NCBI GenBank assembly: GCA_002946415.1
Contig: NJPS01000058.1
Span: 186,001-250,000 of the forward strand
Origin: Rutstroemia sp. NJR-2017a BVV2
Lineage: Eukaryota; Ascomycota; Leotiomycetes; Helotiales; Rutstroemiaceae
DNA: 64,000 bases
Direction of reading: 5' to 3'
The notes below the pieces were generated by a model. It was not told the DNA's origin. It worked only from the letters and a program-made list of their open reading frames with translations, and did not search any database. Within the stretch, counting starts at the first letter, position 1, and each line of letters starts with the position of its first letter. Shown one piece after another: positions 1 through 14,500 of this stretch. The position numbers and the translations under genes were made by a program.

Positions 1-1
1 C

Positions 2-3000
2 TCGATACACTCGATAGGGGGGGCATTGGATACGTCGTCACAATGGCATGAATTGAATGAATCAGGGCAGAATGGTATAGACTTCACGACTTTAGTAATA
101 TGGAAGCAATGGCATACTGACAGCAGCTAGCTATCTCTACTCTGTTACAACCACCCATCGTCCGAACAGGCCTCGTTCCCCACACCTCCGCCCCCGCATC
201 GAGCGCACACAAACCTCCGACGGCGCGAGACATTCCTCCAGTGACTCTTACGAACATACCCATAGTCGATCCATCAGAGTTTAAGCCATACTTGACACAA
301 GTTGGGGGCCTTTATGATGCATTACAAAGGGCAAAGGAAAACGAGGATGAGGGTGGGACACAATTGCTGCGGAAAGGCAGCAAGGTGGACGACTTTTCAG
401 ATGTTCTAGAGCTCGAGCGGCGGGGTTCTAAACCGGTTCTATCTAGAAAGACATCTTTGGCATCCATTCTATCGGTCGAAACACCTACAGGATCTGCCCG
501 GAAGAGGTCCACTGGTGGAAAGAGGAGTGCACATGCACCAACACCAATTTCAACTGTTCCTACTGTATACTTTGACGAAGACTTTCATTTGGAGAATCCA
601 AGGACTTTTGATGTCGTCAGTGAACGCTCTGAAGTAGTTCGACCTACTCCTGGATCTCCAGATGAACGCAAAGCTGGAAATGGTACCGCAGTAGGCCCAA
701 GGAAGGCCCTCGCCACAAATGCGATCTTGCAGGAGAAATTGTCGTGGTATATGGATACTGTTGAAGTGCACCTTATTTCATCTATTTCCACGGCTTCCAC
801 TTCCTTTTTCGCGGCGCTAGGATCCTTACGGGAACTGCATTTTGAAGCAGCAGAGTCTGTAGACAGAATCAAGACATTGCGGAAAGAATTAGAAACCCTC
901 GATCAAGAAATGGCTGTAGGTGGAATGAAGATAGTCAATCTGCAAAGACGAAGAGAGAACCTAAAACAATTAAATGATGCCGTTCAACAACTCAAAAGGA
1001 TAGTGGAAACAGTTTCGAATTGTGAATCGATGGTGGAGAATGGCAAGGTCGAGCAGGCGCTAGACGCTATTGATGAATTAGAACAACTCATCTCGGGTGA
1101 GGAAACACAGAGCGGCTCCCTTCAGTCGAAGATACAGTTGCGAGATCTTAGGGGCGTTACCGCTTTACAAGGGGTTACGAGCGACATGGCAACACTACGG
1201 TTCAGAATCGGTAAGAGCTACGAGGCTAGATTCCTTCAGGCTCTTATGGGAGACCTTAGGCGTCATGTTGAATCTGTGCCGGCTGAGGACGTATTGCAAA
1301 GGTGGAGTAATGCATCTCAAAGATCAAGAGGTGGAGGGCAAAATCGTGAGACGTCTGCACAACCAGCCTATCTTACTGTTTCGGATGAATTTAGAAATGA
1401 ACTGCTCGCGACACTGGGTGGATTATACAGAGCGAAGTATACCTCCGCAGCTACACATGCTTTCAGGGATTCTGTGATGCGGGAAATTAAGAACATAATT
1501 CGGCGTTTACTTCCAAGCTCGAACGATGACGATGCAGACTCTATGATGTCGGTATCCACTGTCGGCGGTGCTAGGCAAAAAACCCAGCAAGAAAAGTCGA
1601 CAATACTAGCCCGCAATCTACGCTCTTTGGACCCAGGGGACGCCGAAGAGCTTTTAAAGAAGACTTACATTGGAGTTGGCGAGACGTTGAGAAGGTTAGG
1701 GACTCAAGTCAAGGTACTATTGGATGTGACAAGTACCCTCGGCGATCCGAACACCCCAGGAGGGATTAAATCACCTCCAAGAAGTCCAACTATGACTTCT
1801 TTCGATGCCAGATTAAGTCCCAGCTTAAGGGGCACGTCTGGAAGAGAAATACAAGAAGAGATGCATCAAACGCTCGACATGTCTAATCTACTCGGACAAG
1901 CTGTCGATATGGCTCAAGAAAAGATAGTCAAAGTCTTAAGAGTCAGGTCTGAGCAAAGTACTCATCTCTCGGTAGAGAGATTCTTACGATATTTCACACT
2001 AAATTTACTTTTCGCCAATGAATGTGAAGCAGTATCTGGACGAAGTGGTATAGCTCTCAAAAACGTTGTCAATGGACACATCAAAGACTATGTCCAACAA
2101 ATCAGTGATTCAGGACGGCAAAGTCTAGCTACAGGCATGGAATCAGATCCATGGAATGCCAAAGACTTTACCGATGAAGACAAGGAAATTCTAAATCATA
2201 TACTTTCCGCAAGTACACAAGATATCGAGGCCTGGAGTTCTGGCAGCAAAGTGTGGCAGCCTTGCACAGACTCACCACTCGGCACTATCTCAACGCTCAA
2301 CCCGCCCCTGAACGCCAGCTCAACACTACTTTCCGCCCAGAAGAACGGAACTTCAACACCGAACTCAACCTCTACTCCTACTAAAGCCCAAACTCGTTCC
2401 GCAGTAATCGAAGACCAATCATACATCCTCCCCATCTCTGCCATTCTTTGTCTTCACGGCCTCTCATCTCTCCTCCATCTTAACACCGGCATCCCATCCA
2501 TGACCTCCGACATCGCCACCGCAATCCTCTCCTACCTCACCCTCTTCAACTCCCGCTGCACCCAACTAATCCTCGGCGCCGGCGCCACCCGTTCCGCCGG
2601 CCTCAAAAACATCACCACCAAACACCTTGCTCTCGCCGCCCAAGCCCTCTCCTTCATCTCCGTCCTAATACCCTATATCCGGGAATTCATCCGCCGCCAC
2701 GCCGGCACCGGCTCCTCCGTTTCCGTCCTCATGGGCGAATTCGACCGCATCCGTCGAGCCTATCTCGAACACCAACAGTCCATCTACGATAAATTGGTCG
2801 ATATCATGGCTGCGAGAGCGACTGCTCATGTGCGTAGTATGAAAACCATCAATTGGGATAGTGAGGAGAACACGGGTGTGAATCCGTATATGGAGACCTT
2901 GACCAAAGAGACGAATACCCTGCACAAAGTGCTGAATAAACACTTGCCTGAGATGACTGTGAAGATGATTATGGGACCGGTGTTTAAGAGTTACAAGGAG

Positions 3001-3451
3001 CAGTGGGGGAAGGCGTTCGGGGATGTGGTTCTGGGGAGTGAGGAGGCGAAGGCGCGGTATGTTGTTTTTCGTTTTTCTGTTTCTCGTATTCGCCTTTATG
3101 TCTCTCTTCCTTACTTTCCTCGAGTTTCCTACTTTCCCTTGTTCTTCTACATATCATTTTGGTCCACACAGGATCCAATGCTAATACTTCAACCAATATA
3201 GCATGCTCCGCGATGCAGAATATTTCAAAACGCGCATAGGCGCCCTCGACGACGCGGACGACACAGGTGACTACATTATCAAAATCGTAAACGGTAAAAA
3301 TGTTCCCCGAAAAAGTACCTCGCCGCCTAGTCCCCAGCCGCAGCCGCAGCCGGAACAAAATCAGCTGGAGGTTAAACTTAACGGTAGTGAGGAAAAGCAG
3401 AATGGGTCTGGGAATGGGAGTACGAATGGAAATGCGAATGGGAATGGATGA
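2..3451 (+). CDS. vps54: VPS54, GARP tethering complex subunit (5' truncated)
   Basis: Subunit of the Golgi-associated retrograde protein complex (with Vps51, 52 and 53), which tethers endosome-derived vesicles at the trans-Golgi. Exons read as <2..74, 131..3056 and 3202..3451; the gene starts before the window. Intron 75..130 has a CTGAC branch site and restores the family motif STLLQPPIVRTG across the junction. Intron 3057..3201 joins EEAKAR to MLRDAEYF. The Vps54 signature YFDEDFHLENPRTFDVV is followed by a conserved coiled region (DTVEVHL, KELETLDQEM), and the Vps54-like C-terminal domain starts near 1950. The C-terminus is an Asn/Gly/Asn-rich tail from short repeats near 3400-3445. The first base of position 241 is GTG, not a start: translation is already open upstream. 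Identity is confident; the tail and exact 5' end are not. Confidence 0.9.
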
Positions 3452-4139
3452 ATTTAGATATAAGAGCAGCTGTGGCGGTATCCGGAAAGGAAAAAGAGGA
3501 CAAGGAATGAAACAGTTGGTTTGTGGATGTCGAATGCACGTGGATGGATGTTACTTGTAGATAGATACCTTGATGGTTGGTTTGTTTTCATCTGAGTTCA
3601 AGCCGAGACCAGAGATTAAAAATGACAACGAGGTTGTATATTATGTTACCTACTATCTATCATTACCTGAAAACATAGAGATCAGTGCAAATGAACAACT
3701 AAGGTTCGTTTGCAATGCAGTTGTTTGTAACGAAGGGAGCTTGCTTGCTAGACAATATAAGAATTAATTCTTCTACATATCTAGCTATTTTTTTAAGTTT
3801 AATCTCCTCGCATCTATCTTCGTCCCGTGGGTGTATAGTATACATGCATAAGTGCCATGCCATATCATTTTACTACCACTGTCCACAATTCCACTCCATC
3901 CGTAACAAAAATCCCCCTAATAATCTCGCCAACGTACATCGTTTCCCCATCCCACTGCCCTGCATCACATTCGTAGCCATAAGATCATGAAACCAATGAG
4001 ACAAAAACGAGATCCCGCTCAAATCTAGTCTAAGCGACGCTGAAAAAATGAGTCTGCGTTCATAACAGTCATTCATAGCCATGTTTCATAACCGTCATCC
4101 ATGAGGCCCAAGCGAAGCATATGTTCGATGATCGAAGAT
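3452..4139. other. Intergenic, convergent 3' ends
   Basis: This 688-bp spacer lies between the 3' ends of VPS54 (plus) and XRN1 (minus). It is moderately AT-rich, as expected for two 3' UTRs. I see no coding segment, repeat or RNA gene. Confidence 0.6.
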
Positions 4140-7100
4140 CTAAGCTTGCGCAGCCCCACCCCGTCCTCTAGGTTGGAAACCTCTTCCTCTTCCACCACCT
4201 CGTCCACCACGACCTCTGCCCCTACCTCTAGCATCTAGCGACGCTGGTGGTGGAACACTATTGTACACTTGTGCTGCGGGAATCAAATCCGGAGCATGTG
4301 CCTGTGCAGCAGCACCTCCTCTGCCACCTCTGTTGCCATTCGTATATCCGTTTCCACGACCTCTTGACCCGTTGGCGCTACCATTGGACACAGGCGTAGA
4401 CTCACGGATTGCCATATTGTTATGGCTTGCCTGAGCCGCGTTATCGCCACCGTTGAAATTATTGCCATTTGCAAACCCACCACGTCCACGACCTCCGCGC
4501 GGAGTAAAGTTTCCGCGCTGACCTGATACAGCACCACGGAAAGTACCGCGGAGAGGTGGTGGTGCTCCAGCTTCGCGGTATTGACCGCGTCCACCAGGTC
4601 CGGATGGGGCGCCATATCCGCCATTGGAAGCCAATGGTGTACTGGTTGGAGCAGGTCTCTTCTCAGCACCTGCCTTCGAGTTCACTATTAGTTGTTTGTT
4701 ACTGAGATTGAGAACACTGCTGACTGGAACAGTGGATCCACGGAACGGTGAACAGCGCTCCCCCAAAGTAGTTCCACTCATGAAAGTATAATCGAAGACA
4801 ATATCAAGTAATGTGGTACGAGGTGTACGTGAAACACCAACAACAGTTCCACGGGTGCCAATAGGGACACGGCCAGAATCTTGAACGTAGATCACGCGGT
4901 CACCCAGAGCGAATTTCTGGTTACCACAACGATGCTCAGCATCAGAAGGCTTCATCAACGCGTTGCGTGGCACTCCCTTAACCGGTTTGTACTCCGGATC
5001 TGGGCTAGTTGCCATAGCGTGGTCCGCAGCTTGCTCAATAGCCATCACAACATCAGAATCCAACTGTTCAGCATCCAAGGGTACTTTCTCAAAATTCTTG
5101 GCCTCAATGGATTTGAGCCACGCAACGATTTCTTTGATGCTCACACCAGGAAAATCAGACTCGTCGTATTCATTTCCTTGAGGCTTTCTTTGAATTCCAG
5201 CGAAGAAGGCGGGGAATTTGGTCATATAGGTACTGATGAGTTCAATGGCCTTGTTGCTGAATTCCCAGCCGTTTTCGGCTCGTCGAGAATATCCCAGAAC
5301 CTTAAGCTTTTTGCCTTCAAACTTCAAATTGAGACCAAGGTTGATGCGAAGTTGACCCACAGCAGATACCTGGAAAGAGGAAGTGATCTTGCTGAGGACA
5401 AGCGGATGCAAACCAAGAATTTTAGCAACAGCGAAGGATGGTGTGTACAGAGTGTTTGACTTGGCATTTTGAACAATGTTTCTGCCAAATTCAGCTTCCT
5501 TGACTTTCAATGTCCAGAGACGTACTTGGAGCTTTTGGTCCGCGTGAGCCTCGACAATCAAGGGTCTGCCGTAGTTGAACTCTCCCAAGAAAAATGCTTT
5601 CGAGCCAATTGGGAACTCCTGCTCAAGTGGCAAAGCCTCCCTCTCCAAGAAGCGTTGGTCTTCACTAATCACTTCATCTACAATAACTTGAGAAGCATAA
5701 TCTGTATCTTGACCAGGAATGACAGCATATTCCTTGATCGTTGCCCCGTCATCGGTCTTTTTTAGACCCTTCAACATCTCCACGTGTGTCAAGGATTCGA
5801 CTGGTCCAATGATGATACCAAGTCTTTTGCTGTAGTTGCCCTCAATCCTCTCGGCCTTTTTACGCCAATCATCAATTTCGCGAGGACCATGTTCTTTGGC
5901 AATTGGTTGACCACTACCGTCGTCCGAAGGGAAGTAATCGAACAACTCGTCAGAGACCTTAACGACCTTGCCCTCTTGCAAGAAAGGATAGCCGACAAAT
6001 ACTCTTTTACCGAGCTTTGCCTGCGCATGCTTAACGTTCGTCCGGGCCTCGACATCTTCAATAGTGACAACCATGCTTTCATTGCGACTGTCTGATTGGA
6101 AGACATTAACGCCGTGGAATCCCAATGTCGCATTGTATGGAAGATATGCCAAGCTAGGAAAGCCAGCAAGCGATGAAGAACCCAGTTTAACTCCATCCAT
6201 AAGACCAACATAAAAGTCCAAGCCTTCAATAGTAGGCAAGTCAAAGATGTTCTCAACACAGTGGCAATGCGCGATATCTGGGAAGATACCTACCAATGAA
6301 GACGGGTAGGTGAAATCCACATTGGGGTCATGTGTGAACTTCACCGTTACACCAAACTCGTTTCTAGCCTTTTCCTCTTCACTCAGTAAGTGATTTCGAG
6401 TTGCCATTGCATCCAACAATCTCTTCTCATCAATGAAAGGAATTTTGACGACAGCTTCCCATTCCATCTTCTTGCCATTCATATCGAGCTCGAAGTCTCG
6501 AGGATAGAAGTCGATAATGGGAGAGTTGGGGTTTGTCATCAAATCATGATAGACTGATGGAACAATCTTCTTACTACGGTCCGGTAGCACACCCATAAGT
6601 TGCTCATATGGATGGAATGGCTGTCCAAGTTTGAAGTTGATGTCTGCTTTGAGACCCTTGATGACATCTAAAAGTACTATTAGTCTCTAACAAGCATGGG
6701 GTTACGTAGTTACGCCGATGAAACTTACCAGAAATCATAGGAGAGTAATGATAATGGTAATACCATGACCATGAAACTACACCGCGGTAGTAATAGTAAA
6801 GGACCCATTGTAAACCTTGAACATAGTTCTCGCACAGCTTCGTCAATTCAGTCTCGTTTTGTCGATTCCACTCGAATTTGCCTTCATAGTATTTGTCTTT
6901 CCACTCCTGGAATTTCTCTTCGTACTGACGATCCATCTCAGCTTGTGCTTGTTCTTTCGTCACATCCAATACCTCGGCTTTATCATATCGTTTCACAACG
7001 CGCATAATCGCAAGTTGTGATTCTTCGTCCTCTTCTTCATCTTCTTCCTCGTCGCCGAAGGCACTGGGCTTGGCAGGGAATGACAGCTGCATGTGACGTT

Positions 7101-8473
7101 CTCCGTCGTCATCCTGAACGGTTTTCCATTCGAGATGAAGACTGTCCGCCAAATCCTGTGCGAATTTTCTATCCGCAGCAGGTAAATCCTTAGAAAGATC
7201 CAGTGGCTCCTTACTTCGCTTGTTGACGTACTCCCTGACGTCCTTCCATACCTGCTGCTGTGAAGTGGTCATCACGAGCTTGCCCTTGTTCTTGCCTTTG
7301 ACCATAACATCTTCCTTCGACATCTGCTTGGCTTTGAACCACTTTGAATCTGAGCTCTCGGATTCGAAAAATCTATATTCGACGTGGGAAAGTTCTTCCA
7401 AAAGAATTGCCAATCGCTCCATGTTGATGACACCTGCTTCATTGATATACCCGCCACATTTAGGCAAGATAGTCTTGTATATCTTGAACATTAACGCTAA
7501 TGCACCCTCGTTGATGTGTAAATTAGGAAGGTTGGGTAAGAAATCGTTTCCAACAAAAAATGCCATGAGAATGAAGTCGTCAATAACTCGTTCGAGATCA
7601 AAAGGAAATGCAAGAGCGCCCGCCTCCTTTAGTTCCTGGAATTCCAGTTCCAGATACTCTCTGACAATGCAGAGATGCATGAGATAGAAATTCTGATGTT
7701 CAAGCTCCTTCGACTTGGCTTTTGTCTGCCTGCCAAATGTGACCTCCTCTCGAAGAAGACAAAAGTGAGGATCGTGGCTCAATAAACCCAACATAATCAA
7801 ATCCGCATCCAAACCATAAAGGCAGTGACGTCTGTTAGGGTCGTAGTCGGGTTGCGCTTTTTTGAGGCGAATGTATTCCATGATCTTGTGTTCACCTTCT
7901 CCTGGCACTTCATGTCCTGAGAGGACAATCTCAGTACCCTGCCAATCCGCATCCTCTGAAACCTTCTTCGCGATGAAATATTTAAGCTGTTGAGTCAACT
8001 TCTGCATGAATTCCGTGCCTAGTACATTTTAGCTATGTCGCAGGTCCTCATCATCACAGTAACATACCAGGTGTAATAGAATTACTATCGAATGCCTCTT
8101 CCTTGGGCATCTCCTTTCCCTCTTTGATTGCCTTCTCTCTAGCAAGCTCAGTATCCAAAGCCGTTCGGAAACGTCGAGCTCGCTGTTGATTCATCTTGGC
8201 GCGCGGGGCACATCCATCAACCGCCATGAAAAACAACTGTTTTGGCTTGATCTTTCCATAAAGATGCTCGATATAGTTGAAGATCGCAATGAACATTTGT
8301 TCCTCGCTCATTCGAAAGGTCGCATCGTCTGAGTCTTTGTGGGTGCAATTATGAATAATTCCATTCATATCCAGGTAAAGACAGTCAAACTCTGGTATTC
8401 TATTTTCTGCAATCAATTGTGAGATAGAGGGATACCTCTCACTCATCCATCTGAAGAATTTCGGAACACCCAT
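4140..8473 (-). CDS. xrn1: 5'-3' exoribonuclease 1 (XRN1/KEM1)
   Basis: Main cytoplasmic 5'-3' exonuclease that degrades decapped mRNA. CDS is complement(join(4140..6667, 6729..8018, 8068..8473)), 1407 aa, within the usual range for fungal Xrn1. The start [15 protein letters not shown] is the canonical N-terminus. Catalytic acids are visible in order: [11 protein letters not shown] (about residue 35), [14 protein letters not shown] (about 86), EGEHKI (about 176), DADLIML (about 204) and GNDFLP. Introns of 61 nt (6668..6728) and 49 nt (8019..8067) have GTAAGT and GTATGT donors and preserve phase. The C-terminal 200 residues are RGG/RGRG-rich, typical of an RNA-binding and decapping-factor-binding tail. 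The gene is divergent from hat2. Nothing suggests damage. Confidence 0.96.
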
Positions 8474-9005
8474 GATGAATAACTGAAATGTGGTATGCGC
8501 AAAAAGCGTTTGTGCTGTTTCGAAGGTTTGCGATAATGTAGGTGCCGTTGAGGAGACACTTTGCTATCACCACAAAGTGTATTTCGTAAAAAAGATTGGC
8601 GCAAAACCCTTTAATTATCGTCGTTCGTTCTGGAAAATTGTCCTTCTTCCTCGTACCTCCAACTACCCCGTCAAAGCCAGTTGTGTTAGATTCTTGAGAA
8701 TATTCTCTTCAAAGATCGAAAGGAAGCAGACAATGAGTCTTTCATTTCTGGACATCAACAATTCAACGCTAGTGGAGTGGTGGCGGTGCACAGACACACA
8801 AGGCTCGAACAAGGCTGACCACTTTAAGCGACCCACTAAATTATCTGCAGGTGTCGCGACAAGAAGCGCGTCTTCCCAGGTTATCGGCGCGGAACAAGAT
8901 TCAATTTCTACGGATTCTAATCGTGTGAACATTTCAAGTAAAAATAAAGGCCGAACAGCCAAACTTCTGAACACCTTCTCAATCTAACACATCTCTACGT
9001 ACATT
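8474..9005. promoter_or_regulatory. Shared promoter region of xrn1 and hat2
   Basis: A 532-bp spacer separates the divergent start codons of XRN1 (minus, 8473) and HAT2 (plus, 9006). It must hold both 5' UTRs and promoters. I see no convincing TATA box, as is usual for housekeeping genes, and no coding signal with family support. Confidence 0.6.
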
Positions 9006-10658
<1,653 letters not shown>

Positions 10659-11575
10659 AAAGGTCTGAAGCGGGGGGGTTTGGAATGAGAGAAGAGGAAT
10701 TGGAAAGAGGATAATATAAACATAGTACTGAAAATACCCGAATAATAGAATGCACGAGCGGATGGATCGACGAATTGAGAGATATGGAGTCGTATGATCT
10801 GCGCGAAGGACAAAATGGAGTTATTTTCTGGTTCCATGTTACTACTGCAAGAATTACGCTTTTTATGGACTGGAGCAATGCTGGTTGAATGACTGGATGG
10901 CTGAGCTATACTCAGGCTCAGTTGATGGGTATAATCTACCAGCCAGGGTGGCTGTGAGCTTAAGGAGAGTCGGAGATTGGATGCATGAAAATATTCACCT
11001 TTACATACATATATTCAATGGTCTTATGTGTAATGTCTGGTCACCTGTCTAGCAACCAGATATCGGGGAGGATGAAGAAATGCAAGATGCTATGGAGTCT
11101 GACGGGTATGATTTCGAGAGAGCCAAGAATTTGAAAAAACTAACGGGAGGAGAAGACAAAGTACAGAAGAGGATGTCGAGTGAGTAGTTGCTGTTGAAGT
11201 TCATGGAGCTGATTTCGGCGGAGTTATAGATATGTTGGGGACACGAACAAAAGGAGGAAGTGAAAGTGAAGTGAAATGTTAAAGGAGGCAGTTTGATTGG
11301 TGTGATGAAGGCTTATATTCACTATACAATATCAATCTTTCACTTATTGTTGAAAGTGAACTTTTTATTCCTTTGCCACAAGCTCATCCTTCAACTTTTC
11401 TACTTATTTTTTTCATTGCCGCATATTCTATCAGCTTCAGCAAACATGAGAGCTATTGCTGTTCTATCACACTGCTCGCCGAGTGGATAAATTGTTCTAT
11501 CTATTGCAGCCTCCACTTTCTTCCATCTTCCAAATCCGCCTCATATTACGACTACTACAAGGAACCATCAGCAAA
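10659..11575. other. Intergenic, hat2 3' side and F-box-like gene 5' side
   Basis: A 917-bp spacer. It holds the hat2 3' UTR and the promoter of the downstream plus-strand gene. A pyrimidine-rich stretch with CTTTTATTCC and TTTTTTTCATTGCC at about 11360-11420 fits a fungal core promoter and leader. No gene is seen. Confidence 0.5.
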
Positions 11576-14500
11576 ATGAATTTCGGCAATGGCTTGGGAT
11601 TATCTTTCGGCACGGACGACGAGGAGCAGAGCCCTGAAAGCGAAGAACCGTCGAACAATCCAGCCAGTATTCAACCCCATGGAAATGGAGAGCCATCAAG
11701 CAGTGCAACAGGTGTTCGAGAATCCAGTCAGAGTGACGAAAATGATCCAGACAGAACACCTCGACCAAATACTTATCAGAATCGATCTCAATTGTCATCG
11801 TTTAATAGCTCACAGTCTGGTGCTCCTTCGCGATCTGTAAATGTCCAATCACAATCAAGTTCTGATTCTCAATGGACATTCGGCAGCATCCCTTCGCAGC
11901 AACAGCACAGTCGACACTCCCAAAACCAATCTGATGCCGATGATAATTCGCGCACACCGACTCAAGCGCAAATCAATGCTCATATTCATGGATTCCTTCC
12001 ATCAGGCCAACCCTTTCGATCACACCATGCCCAAGAGTCAGATCATAGTAATATCGAGTTTTCAGCACATAGCAATGACCATTTGCAACCGCGAAACTAT
12101 GCACAAATGAATGCTGCACAATTTCAAGATCAACCTTCGTTGTTTCGACCTTCAAGCCAATCTCACTCGAACTCTATGCACCAGCAGGATGCATTGCATT
12201 CTGGGTTTCAGCAACATGCCCGATCATCACTGGAAGTCCCCAATCAGTTTCGACCTCATGATAACGCGGCTTCACAAGCCAATCGATCTCCCTTTCAGCC
12301 ACTCCTTCCAGCTCAGATGAATGCGCGTGGTCCATTCCAAAATTCCAGAGACAACCAGCAAGTTCATCCACCGCAAAGTTTTGACCCATCTCAACGGATG
12401 AGATTTGGAGGACAAGCTAGCACCGGGGCAAATCCTCCTTTCACGAATGCCTTTGATCAGCAACGGAGGCATAATATATTGGAGTCTTCAACACACAACC
12501 ACTACCAGCGAGTTTCTGGTTTTCCTCACACAACTTTGAATGCTAGCGCTATTCCACAGCAGAACCCGACCTTTCAACAAGCACCTCCTATTGTTTCGCC
12601 TCTGATGATTCTCCCTTCCCAAAGTAGCTACCCAGTGCCTCCAATTCTACGCAGTCAAAGGTCGCCTTCGTTTTCCATCAACCAAGCGTCTACACCAGAA
12701 GCACAAGGATACAGGAATGACTCAGTGTCACACATGAATCCAACTTTGCGGTCAAATGATACGAACAACCAGCCAAATCCTCTATTTCAACGCTCTTCAA
12801 ACCAGAAATCCCAGTCCCCATGGGACAAAACTCCAAGCCAACACGAGAATCGGCACAACAACTCAACCGCAACCCCAGCTTGGATACTCCCGGCACCCTT
12901 GGCATCTCATGGTCACGCATCCAGTTTCAGACATATCCAACCAACGAGTGCCGCTAGCCAACAGCCAGCTAGACCGCAAGCTCCATTTCAAATGTATCAT
13001 TCTCATCAGATGCCACAGCTGCCTCCGTTTCAAGCTTTGTCACGACCCATGCCGTCACCTTCACCACAACCTGCACTTCGAGCTTTCGGCGTTTCGAGGA
13101 ACTCTGATTCTGTCGATGATGAAAGTCCAGTACTCTCAAAAAGAAAACGTGCCAGTTCAGTAGAAGAAGGCGTGAAGAAGGAGAACCAACCAAAAGAAGA
13201 GTCCAATAACGAGCAGAGTGGTCCTGTCGGACCTGTCAATAACTACTCTCTTGGTCGTCCGGCACCTCCACCAGAGCATCCGCCCTTCGCTAATCCTTTC
13301 AGACCACCGCAGAACTATTCAATGTCGAACCAGCATTCAACCCAACAACAAAATCATTTTCCACCATTCCAGACTGGAGCACCTCAGCATCCTCAAAGCC
13401 ACAGCGGTTATCAGAATCAAACACAAGCCCATGGACAATCAAGCTTTTTAAGAGCACCCCAGCTGCCTCCAATTCAGTATCAGAATTCACAACCAAACCA
13501 CCTGACTGCAGCATTCCCATCCACGGTCCCTCGATTATCACACAACAACATCCATAACCAGATACCAAACCAGCCGCCATCGCACCCGCATCTACCACTA
13601 TTGCAGCCATTCCAGTTCCTGGGAGTTCCAGGTCATCTACCACCCCAAGCTTCCCAACCCTCATTCCCGCGTCCCGCCCACCACCCTCAGACCCCTCGCC
13701 ATTCTCATTCAACTCGCGCACCGAGACCTCCGCAGCACGCACATATTCCTCACGTAACGCAAATCCCTTGTCCAGCACCACGATTTCAAGACTTCAATCG
13801 GCTTTCATTCGTCTCCCTTCGTGACGCCTCATCCTCCTCCTCCTCCTCATCATCCTCGTCTTCGGACCCTTCATCCTCCGATTCTGAAGAAGAGGATGAA
13901 TCGCTGTCACAATATCCGGATTGGGTTATACAGGCACTTACGAATGGACCGGAGATTGACCAGGAGAGGCAGAGAAAGAAGGAAGCGAGACATAGAGCGG
14001 AGATGGCGAGGAAGGTTAAAGCTCTGCTGGGGAGGGAAAAAGTGGATGAGGACAATGGTGAGGATAGTGATGAGGAAATAAATAACATGGGGAAACGGAA
14101 AAAGGAAAGTGGGGATGGGTTACAAACGAACATTGATCATGATATGGATGAAGGAATTGCTGATGATGAAGGAACTGAAAAGACTGCCAAGAAATGGAAA
14201 GGCAAGGGGAAAGCCGTTGACAAAAGTCCAGAAGCAGGAAAGAAGAAAACAAAAGGAAAAGGAACGACAGCCCAAACAAGTCTAGAAGTAGGTCCTAGAA
14301 GATGGAAAGGCAAGGAAAAGGAAGTCGAAAGCGAACCAAGCACAGAGAGCATCACAGAACCAGACCTTTCCCAGCTTATGCGCGAATTTCTCGGGCCCGA
14401 CCCAAGTACCACAGAGACTCCTTCAACCACACAACCTTCATCAGCGGCTCCCTCTACCAACCCTACTATCCTCTCCGAAGACGAACTCGCAGCCTTTGGT

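Noticed and set aside
241..3201. VPS54 starting at position 241 and ending at 3201
   Set aside because: Position 241 is GTG with conserved VPS54 sequence open upstream, and the frame's end runs through an intron; the spliced form restores family sequence on both sides.
8490..8987. 165-codon frame in the xrn1/hat2 spacer
   Set aside because: It lies in the shared promoter, lacks family similarity and shows no codon bias.
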